Source of the DNA: Mesorhizobium sp.
GTDB taxonomy: Bacteria > Pseudomonadota > Alphaproteobacteria > Rhizobiales > Rhizobiaceae
NCBI GenBank assembly: GCA_004020365.1
Contig: SAQR01000016.1
Location: 47,451-111,450, forward strand
DNA length: 64,000 bases
Reading direction: 5' to 3'
The translations under genes and the position numbers were made by a program. Shown one piece after another: positions 18,124 to 26,173 of this stretch. Each line of letters begins with the position of its first letter. Position 1 is the stretch's first letter. The notes beneath the pieces are model-generated. The model was given only the letters and a program-made list of their open reading frames with translations. It had not been told where the DNA came from and searched no databases.

Positions 18124-18866
18124 TGGCCTACAGGACGGATGCCCTGTTTCGCGACGACGCCTATCTCAGGACGGCTGATGCCGTGGTTGTCGCCGTCAAC
18201 GACCGTGGCGGCATCATTCTGGACCGGACGATCTTCTATGCCACGTCGGGTGGGCAGCCTGGCGATACGGGCACCCTCGAACGCGCCGATGGCAGCCTGA
18301 TCGCTGTTGCCGCCACCATCACCGGTGAGACCAAGGATGACATCATCCATGTGCCGCCGCCTGAGCAGGCGGTGCCTGACGTCGGTGAGCCGGTAAAGCT
18401 TGCCCTTGATTGGCAGAGGCGGCATCTGCTGATGCGCATGCACACAGCCTGCCACTTGCTTACCGTCGTCTGCCCGTTCCCAATCACCGGCGCCTCGGTT
18501 TCCGAGGACGACAGTCGTATCGATTTTGATATTCCGGATGCCGGCTTCACCAGGGAAGATGTGACGGCACGGCTGATGGAATTGGTGCGGGCCGACCACC
18601 CGGTCTTTGTCAGGCTGATCACCTACGAGGAACTGGCGGCCAATCCGGGACTGGTGAAATCGAAAAATGTTCGGCCACCGGTCGGCACCGGCAAGATCCG
18701 CCTGGTCTGCATTGGCGAGAACGCCTCGATCGACAGCCAGCCTTGCGGCGGCACCCACGTGAAGAGAACTGGAGAAGTCGGCGAGATCCATATCGGCAAG
18801 ATCGAGAAGAAGGGTCGCGAGAACCGGCGCTTCCGAATACGCTTTGGACCAATGCCGCCGGCCTGA
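18123..18866 (+). CDS. Alanyl-tRNA editing protein (AlaX-like)
   Basis: A 247-residue protein like the free-standing editing domain of AlaRS, which hydrolyses Ser- or Gly-tRNA(Ala). The first part has FYATSGGQPGDTG. The zinc-binding residues are in MRMHTACHLL (HxxxH-like) and the later QPCGGTHVKRTGEVG. It starts on the ATG that overlaps the cysK stop, so it is translationally coupled. Position between two sulfur/serine-cysteine enzymes fits a role in coping with serine-related mischarging; that link is inference. Confidence 0.9.
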   Translation: MAYRTDALFRDDAYLRTADAVVVAVNDRGGIILDRTIFYATSGGQPGDTGTLERADGSLIAVAATITGETKDDIIHVPPPEQAVPDVGEPVKLALDWQRRHLLMRMHTACHLLTVVCPFPITGASVSEDDSRIDFDIPDAGFTREDVTARLMELVRADHPVFVRLITYEELAANPGLVKSKNVRPPVGTGKIRLVCIGENASIDSQPCGGTHVKRTGEVGEIHIGKIEKKGRENRRFRIRFGPMPPA

Positions 18867-18917
18867 TAAACAGCCGGCCTGATAAACAGATTGTCAAAGG
18901 CGGGCAGGAGAAGAACA

Positions 18918-19769
18918 ATGGCCGAAGACAGCCCTTTCACCGTCGATGCGGACTGGTTGCAGAAGCGCCTTGGCGAGCCTGGCCTGACTATCGTCGACGC
19001 GTCCTGGTATTTGCCGGCGCAGAAGCGCGACGCGCGCGCCGAATATGACGCAGCGCACATTCCGGGCGCCCGTTTCCTGGATCACGATGCGATCTCGGAT
19101 CCTGATTCGCCACTGCCGCACACGCTGCCGTCGCCGCAGCATTTCGCCCAATATGTTGGCGCCATGGGCATTTCGGCCGACGATACCATCGTTGTCTATG
19201 ACGGTCCGGGCTTCTTCTCGGCGCCGCGCGCCTGGTGGATGTTTCGTGTCATGGGGGTGTTCCAGGTCTACATATTGGACGGCGGCTTCGATCGCTGGAA
19301 AGCTGAGGGACGGCCGGTGACGGCGGAGCCGACGAAGGTCGCGCCTTGCGTGTTCCATGCCGACTTCGATGCCGCTCGCGTCGCCAGCCTGGCCGACATG
19401 CGCCGGATCGTCGAGACCGGAGAAAGCCAGATCGCGGATGCGCGTTCGCCTGGCCGGTTTGCCGGTACCGAGCCGGAGCCTCGCGCCGGCGTCCGCTCGG
19501 GCCATATGCCCGGCGCGCGCAATGTGCCGTTTTCGGCGCTTGCCGAGGACGGCGAGCTGCTGTCGAAAGACCGGTTGCGCAAGGTGATCGAGGACGCCGG
19601 CATCGACCTGTCAAAGTCGGTTGTCACCTCTTGCGGCTCAGGCGTTACGGCGGCGGCGATCACGCTGGCGCTCGAGACGCTAGGCCATACTGAAAACAGG
19701 CTCTACGACGGTTCATGGACCGAATGGGGTGGGCTTGGCGATACGCCCGCCGTGACCGGCAAGGACTGA
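18918..19769 (+). CDS. sseA: 3-mercaptopyruvate/thiosulfate sulfurtransferase
   Basis: A 283-residue protein with two rhodanese domains (about 8-135 and 155-280). The catalytic loop of the second domain, SCGSGVTAAAI, is the CG[ST]GVT form of mercaptopyruvate sulfurtransferases. SWYLPAQKRDARAEYDAAHI is typical of the first, non-catalytic domain. The ATG at 18918 follows CAGGAGAAGAAC, better than the in-frame codon nine residues earlier. It lies 51 bases after the AlaX-like gene in the same direction, consistent with a cysteine metabolism cluster. Confidence 0.9.
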   Translation: MAEDSPFTVDADWLQKRLGEPGLTIVDASWYLPAQKRDARAEYDAAHIPGARFLDHDAISDPDSPLPHTLPSPQHFAQYVGAMGISADDTIVVYDGPGFFSAPRAWWMFRVMGVFQVYILDGGFDRWKAEGRPVTAEPTKVAPCVFHADFDAARVASLADMRRIVETGESQIADARSPGRFAGTEPEPRAGVRSGHMPGARNVPFSALAEDGELLSKDRLRKVIEDAGIDLSKSVVTSCGSGVTAAAITLALETLGHTENRLYDGSWTEWGGLGDTPAVTGKD

Positions 19770-19774
19770 CTGTG

Positions 19775-20338
19775 ATGGAAAACGGCGCGCTTGAAGACAT
19801 CGAGGTCACGGTGACGTTTCTCGAAATGCATGCACCGCCGGCCTATTCGCCGCCGCTGCCGTACAACCGCCAGATCGCGCTGCTGAAAACCAAGGACATT
19901 CCGCTGCATTTCTACCGCTATTTGATGGATCGGGTGGGCCGCAAATGGCACTGGGTCAACGTGCTGAGGCTGAGCGACGAGGAGCTTTCTGCAGGAATCC
20001 ATCGCGAGGACCGCGATATCAGGGTGCTGTATCTCGACGGCTCGCCGGCCGGCTTTTTCGACCTGAAGCCGCATCTGCCGGGAGAAGTGGAACTTGCCTA
20101 TTTCGGCATGATGGAGCACGCCACCGGACAAGGCATCGGCCGCTGGTTCCTGGGTGCGGCGATCGACGCCGCTTGGTCGCACGGACCAAGGCGGGTGACG
20201 GTGCAGACCTGCACGCTCGACCATCCGGCGGCATTGCCGCTCTATCAGAAGCTCGGCTTTGAACCGGTCGCGCAAAAGAAGGAGATGGTGCATCCGATGA
20301 CCTTCGCCGAGCGTGCGGCCAGCGTCATGCGGCCATGA
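19775..20338 (+). CDS. GNAT family N-acetyltransferase
   Basis: A 187-residue acetyltransferase. The acetyl-CoA-binding region reads AYFGMMEHATGQGIGRWFLG with the GQGIGR form of motif A, and the C-terminal PAALPLYQKLGFEPVAQ is motif B. The N-terminal part with PPAYSPPLPYNRQIALLK is shared with a small rhizobial subgroup whose substrate is not known. It starts five bases after sseA stops (GTG at 19772 is an alternative) and is probably co-transcribed. Confidence 0.88.
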   Translation: MENGALEDIEVTVTFLEMHAPPAYSPPLPYNRQIALLKTKDIPLHFYRYLMDRVGRKWHWVNVLRLSDEELSAGIHREDRDIRVLYLDGSPAGFFDLKPHLPGEVELAYFGMMEHATGQGIGRWFLGAAIDAAWSHGPRRVTVQTCTLDHPAALPLYQKLGFEPVAQKKEMVHPMTFAERAASVMRP

Positions 20339-20447
20339 TTTTCTCGGCAAGCTGAACCTTCATCGATGCTTCAGCTTGCAGTCAAACTGTTGGAGCGTTC
20401 GTCACGCGTCTAAGGCGGGTGGCTCAAATAGCGAGGAGGATCAAACG

Positions 20448-21254
20448 ATGACGATTCGGGTGGTGATGGCCGGTGCGACCGGCTGGGTCGGCAAGGCACT
20501 GGTACCGGCGATCGGGGCGCAAGGCGACATGGCGCTGGCCGCGGCCGTGTCACGCAGCGGCGCGGGGCAGGATTCCGGCCTGCTGGTCGGCCTGCCGCCA
20601 AACGGTATTATCGTTTCCGCATCGCTGGCCGAGGCAATGGAGGTGCCGTCTGACGTGCTGGTCGACTACACCAAACCGCATGTCGTGAAGGACCATGCGC
20701 TGCTGGCCATCGAAAACGGACGGAACGTTGTGATCGGCACGTCGGGGCTGGGTGCGGCCGATTTTGCCGAGATCGACGCTGCAGCCCGCGCCAATGGTGT
20801 CGGCGTCGTTGCCGCCGGCAATTTTTCGATCACCGCCACGCTGATGAAGCGGTTTGCCCTGATGGCGGCGAAATACGTACCGGATGTCGAGGTCATCGAC
20901 TATGCCAGCGCCAGGAAACCCGACGCGCCGTCCGGCACGGCGCGCGAGCTTGCCGAAGCGCTGGCAGATGTCCGCAAGGCTTCCACCGCACGGCCGGTCT
21001 CGGAGGTCTCCGGTGTGCCGGGAACGCGCGGTGCGGCGGTTGGCACGGGCGAGGGGGTGCAGGTGCATGCGCTTCGCCTGCCTTCCTACATTCTGTCCTG
21101 CGAAGCGCTGTTCGGCCTGCCCGACGAGCGGCTGACCATCCGCCACGACGCCGGTTCGTCCGCTGCCCCTTATGTGGCCGGGACGCTGCTCGCTATCAGG
21201 CGGGTACAGGAGATTACAGGCCTGGTGCGCGGTCTCGACGCGCTGATGGACTGA
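20448..21254 (+). CDS. DapB-like dihydrodipicolinate reductase family protein
   Basis: A 268-residue protein of the 4-hydroxy-tetrahydrodipicolinate reductase fold. The Rossmann start VVMAGATGWVGKALVPAI, DVLVDYTKP, IGTSGL, GNFSITATLMKRFA and DAPSGTARELAEAL all align with DapB. However, where DapB has E-x-HH-x-x-K before DAPSGTA, this protein reads DYASARKPDAPSGTA. The lysine is kept, but both catalytic-site histidines are replaced. It may be a paralogue with another substrate, the lysine-pathway DapB being elsewhere. Start ATG 20448 has a strong GCGAGGAGG site. Confidence 0.8.
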   Translation: MTIRVVMAGATGWVGKALVPAIGAQGDMALAAAVSRSGAGQDSGLLVGLPPNGIIVSASLAEAMEVPSDVLVDYTKPHVVKDHALLAIENGRNVVIGTSGLGAADFAEIDAAARANGVGVVAAGNFSITATLMKRFALMAAKYVPDVEVIDYASARKPDAPSGTARELAEALADVRKASTARPVSEVSGVPGTRGAAVGTGEGVQVHALRLPSYILSCEALFGLPDERLTIRHDAGSSAAPYVAGTLLAIRRVQEITGLVRGLDALMD

Positions 21255-21331
21255 TCCGAATTGGCAGGAATCGGGTGGGAAGCACTGGCGCAGCGACGTA
21301 AATTCCGGTCGGCGACATCGGAGATTTCACC

Positions 21332-21799
21332 ATGACCATTCAGTTCAAAGCCTTGCCCACGGAAGGTGTCAGAGCCTTGCAGCGCGGCGGGCCGGACGCC
21401 TACGGCCTGATACCAGAGCGGAGAACATCCGACGGCGACGGCGTGCCTTGCCGCCACTGCCTGAAGAACGTCGCCGCTGGAGAAGCCTACCTTGTTCTAG
21501 CTTATCGACCATTCCCGGAATTGCAGCCTTATGCCGAGACCGGTCCGATCTTCCTGCATGCCGAGCCCTGCGAGCGCGCTGCCGAAGCCGAGGCGCTTCC
21601 CGAAATTCTCGAAAGCAGCGACTACATCGTGCGCGGCTACGGCAGCGACGACCGCATCGTCTACGGCAGCGGCGGCGTTATCCCGACAGGCGCTATCGCG
21701 GCGCGGGCGGAGAGTTTGTTCGAGCGCGACGACATCGCCTATGTGCATGTCCGCTCGGCACGCAACAATTGCTATCAGTGCCGGATCGAGCGCGCGTGA
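21332..21799 (+). CDS. DUF1203 domain protein
   Basis: A 155-residue cytoplasmic protein of the DUF1203 family. Visible are VPCRHCLKNVAAGE, with a CxxC pair that could bind metal, YRPFPELQPYAETGPIFLH and the C-terminal ARNNCYQCRIERA with a second CxxC. The function of the family is unknown. It is a single gene with a terminator downstream at 21909-21934. Confidence 0.88.
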   Translation: MTIQFKALPTEGVRALQRGGPDAYGLIPERRTSDGDGVPCRHCLKNVAAGEAYLVLAYRPFPELQPYAETGPIFLHAEPCERAAEAEALPEILESSDYIVRGYGSDDRIVYGSGGVIPTGAIAARAESLFERDDIAYVHVRSARNNCYQCRIERA

Positions 21800-21908
21800 C
21801 CGGATCGGTCGCAGCTGTCGTATGCCTGTCGCAATGTCGCGTTATGGAATGACTGTCGATCGATTTGCCGACCGCGGATGAACCGGCGGGATATTTCGAT
21901 ATCAGAGG

Positions 21909-21934
21909 AAGCGGGGCTTTGGCTCCGCTTTTTT
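21909..21934 (+). terminator. Rho-independent terminator after the DUF1203 gene
   Basis: AAGCGGGGC-tttg-GCTCCGCTT followed by a T-run; stem with one internal mismatch. Confidence 0.7.
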
Positions 21935-21992
21935 GCGGCCTGCATTGTCCCGCCCCGTTTTTCTTCACCCGAACTATTTTCGTCATCCGAAG

Positions 21993-22023
21993 AAAAAGCC
22001 CGCCGGAATGACCGACGGGCTTT
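21993..22023 (-). terminator. Terminator after the outer membrane protein gene
   Basis: AAAGCCCGCCGG and CCGACGGGCTTT form a stem with one mismatch around AATGA; reading the minus strand it ends in a T-rich run (TTTTTCTTC). Confidence 0.75.
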
Positions 22024-22048
22024 GACTGTTGTCTGGACGGCTCGAAAA

Positions 22049-23350
22049 TTAGTTGAACTTGTACTTCGCACCGATGCGAACGGTGTGGAACGAAGGCGTG
22101 GAGGTGAGAGTGTCGTCCGGCAGCCCAAGCTCCGAGGAAAAATCCTCCTCGGAGAACTGCGAGTAGCGGTATTCGAGGCCGACGGTCACGTTGCTGGACA
22201 TGGCCGTTTCCAGACCACCACCCACCGAGAAGCCGCTGGAGTCCCAGTCGAGGATGTCGCCGATGGGCGAGGACGCATTCAGATCGAAATGCTGCCAGCT
22301 GTAACCGCCGAGCACATAGGCAAGTGTCGATTCGTTGACTTTCATACCGACGCGGGCAAGCACATCGAAGCCGTAATCGGTGTCCAGATTGATCGATCCG
22401 CCTGGAACTTCCAACTCGGAAGTCATGCCGGAGTAGCGGGCATCCACCATGACACCTGCGACCCAGCTGCCGAAATCATGGTCATAGCCGACGTTCAATT
22501 CGCCGAACACACCTTCGCCGCCGAGCCCGTTGAACTCGAGGCCGCCAAGCGGCGGGACCTCGATCTGATGCACCGATGCACCCGCGCCGGCGGCCCCGCC
22601 GACGTAGAAGCCGGTCCAGTTGTAGGCAGGCGCTTCAAAAGAAGCGACGCCGCCATTCTGGGCGCCAAAGCGATAGTTGGCCCCGACCTGGAACGTATGC
22701 CGCGACGTGTCGATGTTGAGGGTCCCATCCGGCGCACCGAAATCGGAAAGCAGATCATCATTGGTACCGAAGCGGGTATAGCGATACTCTGTTTTGATGG
22801 TCCAGTTGCTGTTGATGGCCGTTTCAACGCCGGCTCCGACGAAGTAGCCGCTCTGGTCCCAATCCACGTCAAAACCAGCGTTGGTGTCGAGTTCGTATTT
22901 CTGCCAGGAATAGCCGCCGAGCACATAGCCCAGCGTGTTCGGCGTGAACAGGTAACCGGCCCGCAGACCAGCGTCGAAACCGTAAGTCTCGCGGACCGAA
23001 GCCTCGAATCCAGCTACGTCGAGCGTGGTTTCAATGTTGCCGATATGGGCGTCCAAGAGTCCGCCGATCAGGAAGCGCGGCGACACCATATAGTCGTACC
23101 CAACGGTCAGTTCACCGTATACGCCTTCACCACCAATGCCGTTCAACGAGAATCCGGGAAGGAAATCGCTGCTGAGCTCGTGGACGTTGGCGCCGGCGCC
23201 GACGCCAAAGCCGACATAGATGCCACTCCAGTTGAAGGCCGACGTCTCGACGACCGGCACAAGCGCGTCGGCGGCATGAGAAGCCGATCCAAGCGCCAGA
23301 ACGGAAACTGCGCCAAGAAGAAGAGATTTTGCGAAACGTTTGCTGGTCAT
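22049..23350 (-). CDS. Outer membrane beta-barrel protein with two tandem Omp25-like domains
   Basis: A 433-residue exported protein. After a signal peptide (about 1-26, ending GSASHA) come two homologous halves of 191 residues each: 39-229 and 243-433. Corresponding segments include FNWSGIYVGFGVGAGANVHE and YNWTGFYVGGAAGAGASVHQ, TLGYVLGGYSWQ and TLAYVLGGYSWQ, and RHTFQVGANYRFG and FHTVRIGAKYKFN. Each half resembles the 8-stranded Omp25/Omp31 porin-like family of rhizobia and Brucella, which normally has one copy. The terminal aromatic-ended strand KYKFN suits BAM recognition. The ATG at 23350 precedes the signal peptide directly. Confidence 0.85.
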   Translation of the reverse strand: MTSKRFAKSLLLGAVSVLALGSASHAADALVPVVETSAFNWSGIYVGFGVGAGANVHELSSDFLPGFSLNGIGGEGVYGELTVGYDYMVSPRFLIGGLLDAHIGNIETTLDVAGFEASVRETYGFDAGLRAGYLFTPNTLGYVLGGYSWQKYELDTNAGFDVDWDQSGYFVGAGVETAINSNWTIKTEYRYTRFGTNDDLLSDFGAPDGTLNIDTSRHTFQVGANYRFGAQNGGVASFEAPAYNWTGFYVGGAAGAGASVHQIEVPPLGGLEFNGLGGEGVFGELNVGYDHDFGSWVAGVMVDARYSGMTSELEVPGGSINLDTDYGFDVLARVGMKVNESTLAYVLGGYSWQHFDLNASSPIGDILDWDSSGFSVGGGLETAMSSNVTVGLEYRYSQFSEEDFSSELGLPDDTLTSTPSFHTVRIGAKYKFN

Positions 23351-23491
23351 TGCCCCTGCCTTTTGAAAACCCATCAGCCGTCTAGCACCTGCCCATGCTG
23401 GCGGATGTAACAAAAAAGCCACAGCAATGACACATTGCAAGCAAAACGGGTAAAGCCGGCCAGCTAATCGCTAACCGTGAAATTTTTCTTG

Positions 23492-23526
23492 GGGAAAAAA
23501 GAGCCGCCGGGGGCGTCGGCGGCTCT
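23492..23526 (-). terminator. Rho-independent terminator of ald
   Basis: On the minus strand AGAGCCGCCG-acgcccc-CGGCGGCTCT followed by TTTTTTCCCC; a 10-bp perfect stem 24 bases beyond the ald stop. Confidence 0.9.
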
Positions 23527-23550
23527 GTCGGGAGAGAATCAGCGTCGGGT

Positions 23551-24666
23551 TCAGGCGGCGAGAACGGCCTTGGGCTCGACCAACTCATAGCCGAGCGCTT
23601 CGGCCACCGCGCGGTTGGTGATCTTGCCCTTGTGGACATTGAGGCCGTTGCGCAGATGATGATCGTCGACCAGCGCCTTCAGGCCCTTGTCGGCGAGCTG
23701 CAGGCCGTAATGCAGCGTCGCGTTGTTCAACGCCTGGGCCGAGGTGACCGGCACCGCGCCCGGCATGTTGGCGACGCAATAGTGAACGACGCCGTCGACC
23801 TCATAGGTCGGGTCGGCATGAGTTGTGGCGTGCGAGGTCTCGAAGCAGCCGCCTTGGTCGATGGCGACATCGACCAGCACCGAGCCTTTCTTCATTCCCG
23901 ACAGCATTTCGCGTGAAACGAGTTTTGGCGCGGCGGCACCCGGGATCAGCACGGCGCCGACGACGATGTCGGCCGAAAAACATTCCTCTTCCAGCGCCTC
24001 GACGGTCGAGTAGCGGGTGTGGACGCGGCCGCCGAAGATATCGTCGAGCTGGCGCAGGCGCGGGATCGAGCGGTCGATGATGGTGACGTCGGCGCCGAGG
24101 CCGGCCGCCATCCGTGCGGCATGCAGGCCGACGACGCCGCCGCCGAGCACAGTGACCTTGCCGGGCAGAACGCCGGGCACGCCGCCGAGCAGAACGCCGC
24201 GGCCGCCATTGGCCTTCTGCAGCGCGGTAGCGCCGGCCTGGATCGACAGGCGGCCCGCGACTTCCGACATCGGCGCCAGCAGCGGCAGGCCGCCGCGGTC
24301 GTCGGTGACCGTCTCATAGGCGATGGCCGTCACGCCCGAGGCGAGCAGGCCCTTGGTCTGCTCCGGATCCGGAGCGAGATGGAGATAGGTGTAGAGGATC
24401 TGGCCGTCACGGAGCTGGACCCATTCATTGGGCTGCGGCTCCTTGACCTTGACGATCATGTCGGACTTGGCAAACACGTCGGCGGCCGTCTTGGCGATGG
24501 TGGCGCCGGCGGCGCGATAGGCGTTGTCGTCGGCGCCGATGCCGGCGCCGGCGCCGGTCTCGACCAGCACTTCGTGGCCATGCGCGACATATTCGCGGAC
24601 CGATCCCGGCGTCAGGCCGACGCGGTATTCGTGGTTCTTGATTTCCCGGGGGCAGCCGACGCGCAT
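23551..24666 (-). CDS. ald: Alanine dehydrogenase
   Basis: A 371-residue NAD-dependent L-alanine dehydrogenase, converting alanine to pyruvate and ammonia. It has the start [20 protein letters not shown] with the substrate-binding Arg and Lys region, KVKEPQ, YLHLAPD with the catalytic histidine, the NAD loop [20 protein letters not shown] and the C-terminal [18 protein letters not shown]. The length is the family norm. The ATG at 24666 follows AGGAGGAGAAGA. It is divergent from an Lrp-type regulator across a region with TTGCGCAA boxes, so alanine-responsive control is likely. Confidence 0.95.
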   Translation of the reverse strand: MRVGCPREIKNHEYRVGLTPGSVREYVAHGHEVLVETGAGAGIGADDNAYRAAGATIAKTAADVFAKSDMIVKVKEPQPNEWVQLRDGQILYTYLHLAPDPEQTKGLLASGVTAIAYETVTDDRGGLPLLAPMSEVAGRLSIQAGATALQKANGGRGVLLGGVPGVLPGKVTVLGGGVVGLHAARMAAGLGADVTIIDRSIPRLRQLDDIFGGRVHTRYSTVEALEEECFSADIVVGAVLIPGAAAPKLVSREMLSGMKKGSVLVDVAIDQGGCFETSHATTHADPTYEVDGVVHYCVANMPGAVPVTSAQALNNATLHYGLQLADKGLKALVDDHHLRNGLNVHKGKITNRAVAEALGYELVEPKAVLAA

Positions 24667-24730
24667 CTTCTTCTCCTCCTGATCCAGCCTTTTGGGGCAT
24701 GTTCGCTGTTGAGGGACAGTGAACCACAAA

Positions 24731-24794
24731 TCGTCGCGCAGGTGTTTGCGAATGCGCTTGCGCAAGACGGCACGGTTCGATAATCGTTGCGCAA
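24731..24794. promoter_or_regulatory. Candidate Lrp/AldR operators between ald and its regulator
   Basis: TTGCGCAA occurs at 24758-24765 (inside the palindrome CTTGCGCAAG) and at 24787-24794, 29 bases apart. TCGTCGCGCAGG at 24731-24742 resembles the second box TCGTTGCGCAAA. Repeated dyads in a divergent Lrp-target gap are the usual arrangement. Confidence 0.6.
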
Positions 24795-24825
24795 AACAGC
24801 TGGATTGTCGCAGGAATCCTGAAAA

Positions 24826-25299
24826 ATGCCTCTCGACAGGATTGATATCGCCATCCTCGAAACGTTACAACGGGATGGGCGGATACCCAACGCGGCGCTT
24901 GCCGAGAAGGTCGGCCTGTCGCAGTCGGCCTGCTCGCGGCGGCTCGACAATCTGGAGAAATCCGGAACCATCCGCGGCTACCACGCCCGGCTTTCCAATG
25001 CCGCTCTTGGCCACCAGATGACGGCGATCGTGCATATATCGCTGTCCGGGCAATTCGAAAAGACGCTGTCGGATTTCGAGGCGGCGATAAAACGTTGCCC
25101 GAATGTGTTGTCCTGCCACCTGATGTCGGGCGAATACGATTATATCCTGCGCATCGCGGCAAAGGACCTCGTCGACTATGAGCGCATCCACAAGGAATGG
25201 CTGTCGGCGATGCCGCATGTGACGAAGATCAACTCGTCGTTCGCCTTGCGCGAGATCGTCGACCGGACGGCGGTCGGGATGAAGCCGGAACTTGCCTAG
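24826..25299 (+). CDS. Lrp/AsnC family transcriptional regulator (AldR-like)
   Basis: A 157-residue regulator. The N-terminal winged HTH has the classic LDRIDIAILETLQRDGRIPN and AEKVGLSQSACSRRLDNLEK. The C-terminal RAM domain shows LSCHLMSGEYDYILRIAAKD, where an amino acid effector binds between subunits. Lying divergent to ald, it is most likely the alanine-responsive activator AldR. It overlaps the convergent MTHFS gene by four bases. Start ATG 24826 has CAGGAAT upstream. Confidence 0.92.
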   Translation: MPLDRIDIAILETLQRDGRIPNAALAEKVGLSQSACSRRLDNLEKSGTIRGYHARLSNAALGHQMTAIVHISLSGQFEKTLSDFEAAIKRCPNVLSCHLMSGEYDYILRIAAKDLVDYERIHKEWLSAMPHVTKINSSFALREIVDRTAVGMKPELA

Positions 25300-25952
25300 G
25301 CTTTGAAGGCCTCCGTTACCACCCGGTCCATCGGGATATCATGCGGCTGCGGGTAGATGGTAGCGATGCGCTGCAGTTCGTAGCCGACACCGATGACCAG
25401 CGGCTTGAACGGCATCGCCGCCAGCGTGCGGTCGAAGAAGCCGCCGCCATAGCCCAGCCGATACTGTCTCGAATCGATGCCGACGACAGGCGAAATGACG
25501 ACGTCGGGCAGCACCGGATCGCCTCCAGCCGGGATCGGGATGTTCCAGACGCCCTTCTCAAGCCGGTCGCCCGGCGCGTAGGCGCGAAAGATGAGCGGGC
25601 GGGCTTTTTCGACGACTACTGGCAGCGCGGTACGGCCACCACGCTCATTGACGGAAGCCATCCAGGCCCGCAAATCCGGCTCGCCGCGGAACGGCCAGTA
25701 GAGGCTGACCGTGCGGCCGGCAATGTCGCCGATCACCGCTTCGAGGGTTTCGCCGATGCGCTGCGACATTGCCGTCCGCACGTCAGCCGGGACAGCGAGG
25801 CGCGCCGCAATCAGCCGCTCGCGCTCGGCCTTGCGCCATCGTTTCACGTCGTTCCAATCGGCCAGGGGCGGCCGGAATTCCGCGTCTAGCTCATGCATAA
25901 AGCAAGGCGGCGAGGCATATTGCCCCGGAGCGTCGTCATGATCGCTAGCCAA
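25296..25952 (-). CDS. 5-formyltetrahydrofolate cyclo-ligase (MTHFS)
   Basis: A 218-residue enzyme that converts 5-formyl-THF to 5,10-methenyl-THF with ATP. Motifs include SLYWPFRGEPDLR, IPIPAGGDPVLPDVVISPVVGID and the ATP-binding loop RLGYGGGFFDRTL. The length is about 20 residues above the shortest members because of an N-terminal extension; a later start is possible. A 220-base gap separates it from the NDH-2 gene. Confidence 0.92.
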   Translation of the reverse strand: MASDHDDAPGQYASPPCFMHELDAEFRPPLADWNDVKRWRKAERERLIAARLAVPADVRTAMSQRIGETLEAVIGDIAGRTVSLYWPFRGEPDLRAWMASVNERGGRTALPVVVEKARPLIFRAYAPGDRLEKGVWNIPIPAGGDPVLPDVVISPVVGIDSRQYRLGYGGGFFDRTLAAMPFKPLVIGVGYELQRIATIYPQPHDIPMDRVVTEAFKA

Positions 25953-26130
25953 CTTTCTCTCCTGTCGTCTGCTTCGATGAAATTATACTCGGCGGCAGGA
26001 TGGGGCATGTGCGACAGCGACATCTTAGGGCGGGCAGTCGGCAAAGTCGGTTGTTGCAGTGCACAACAGTAACTACATCAGGCTTGGCGTAATTGCTCTC
26101 CAGCCTGCTCTCACGGGCCACCTGATCTCC

Positions 26131-26160
26131 CGGCCAACCTGCTCCCGGCCAGCCTGCTCC
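26131..26160. repeat. Two tandem 15-bp copies CGGCCARCCTGCTCC
   Basis: CGGCCAACCTGCTCC (26131-26145) is followed directly by CGGCCAGCCTGCTCC (26146-26160), 13 bases before the NDH-2-like start. A partial further copy lies at 26101-26110. Confidence 0.7.
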
Positions 26161-26173
26161 CGGAGTGAAAGAA

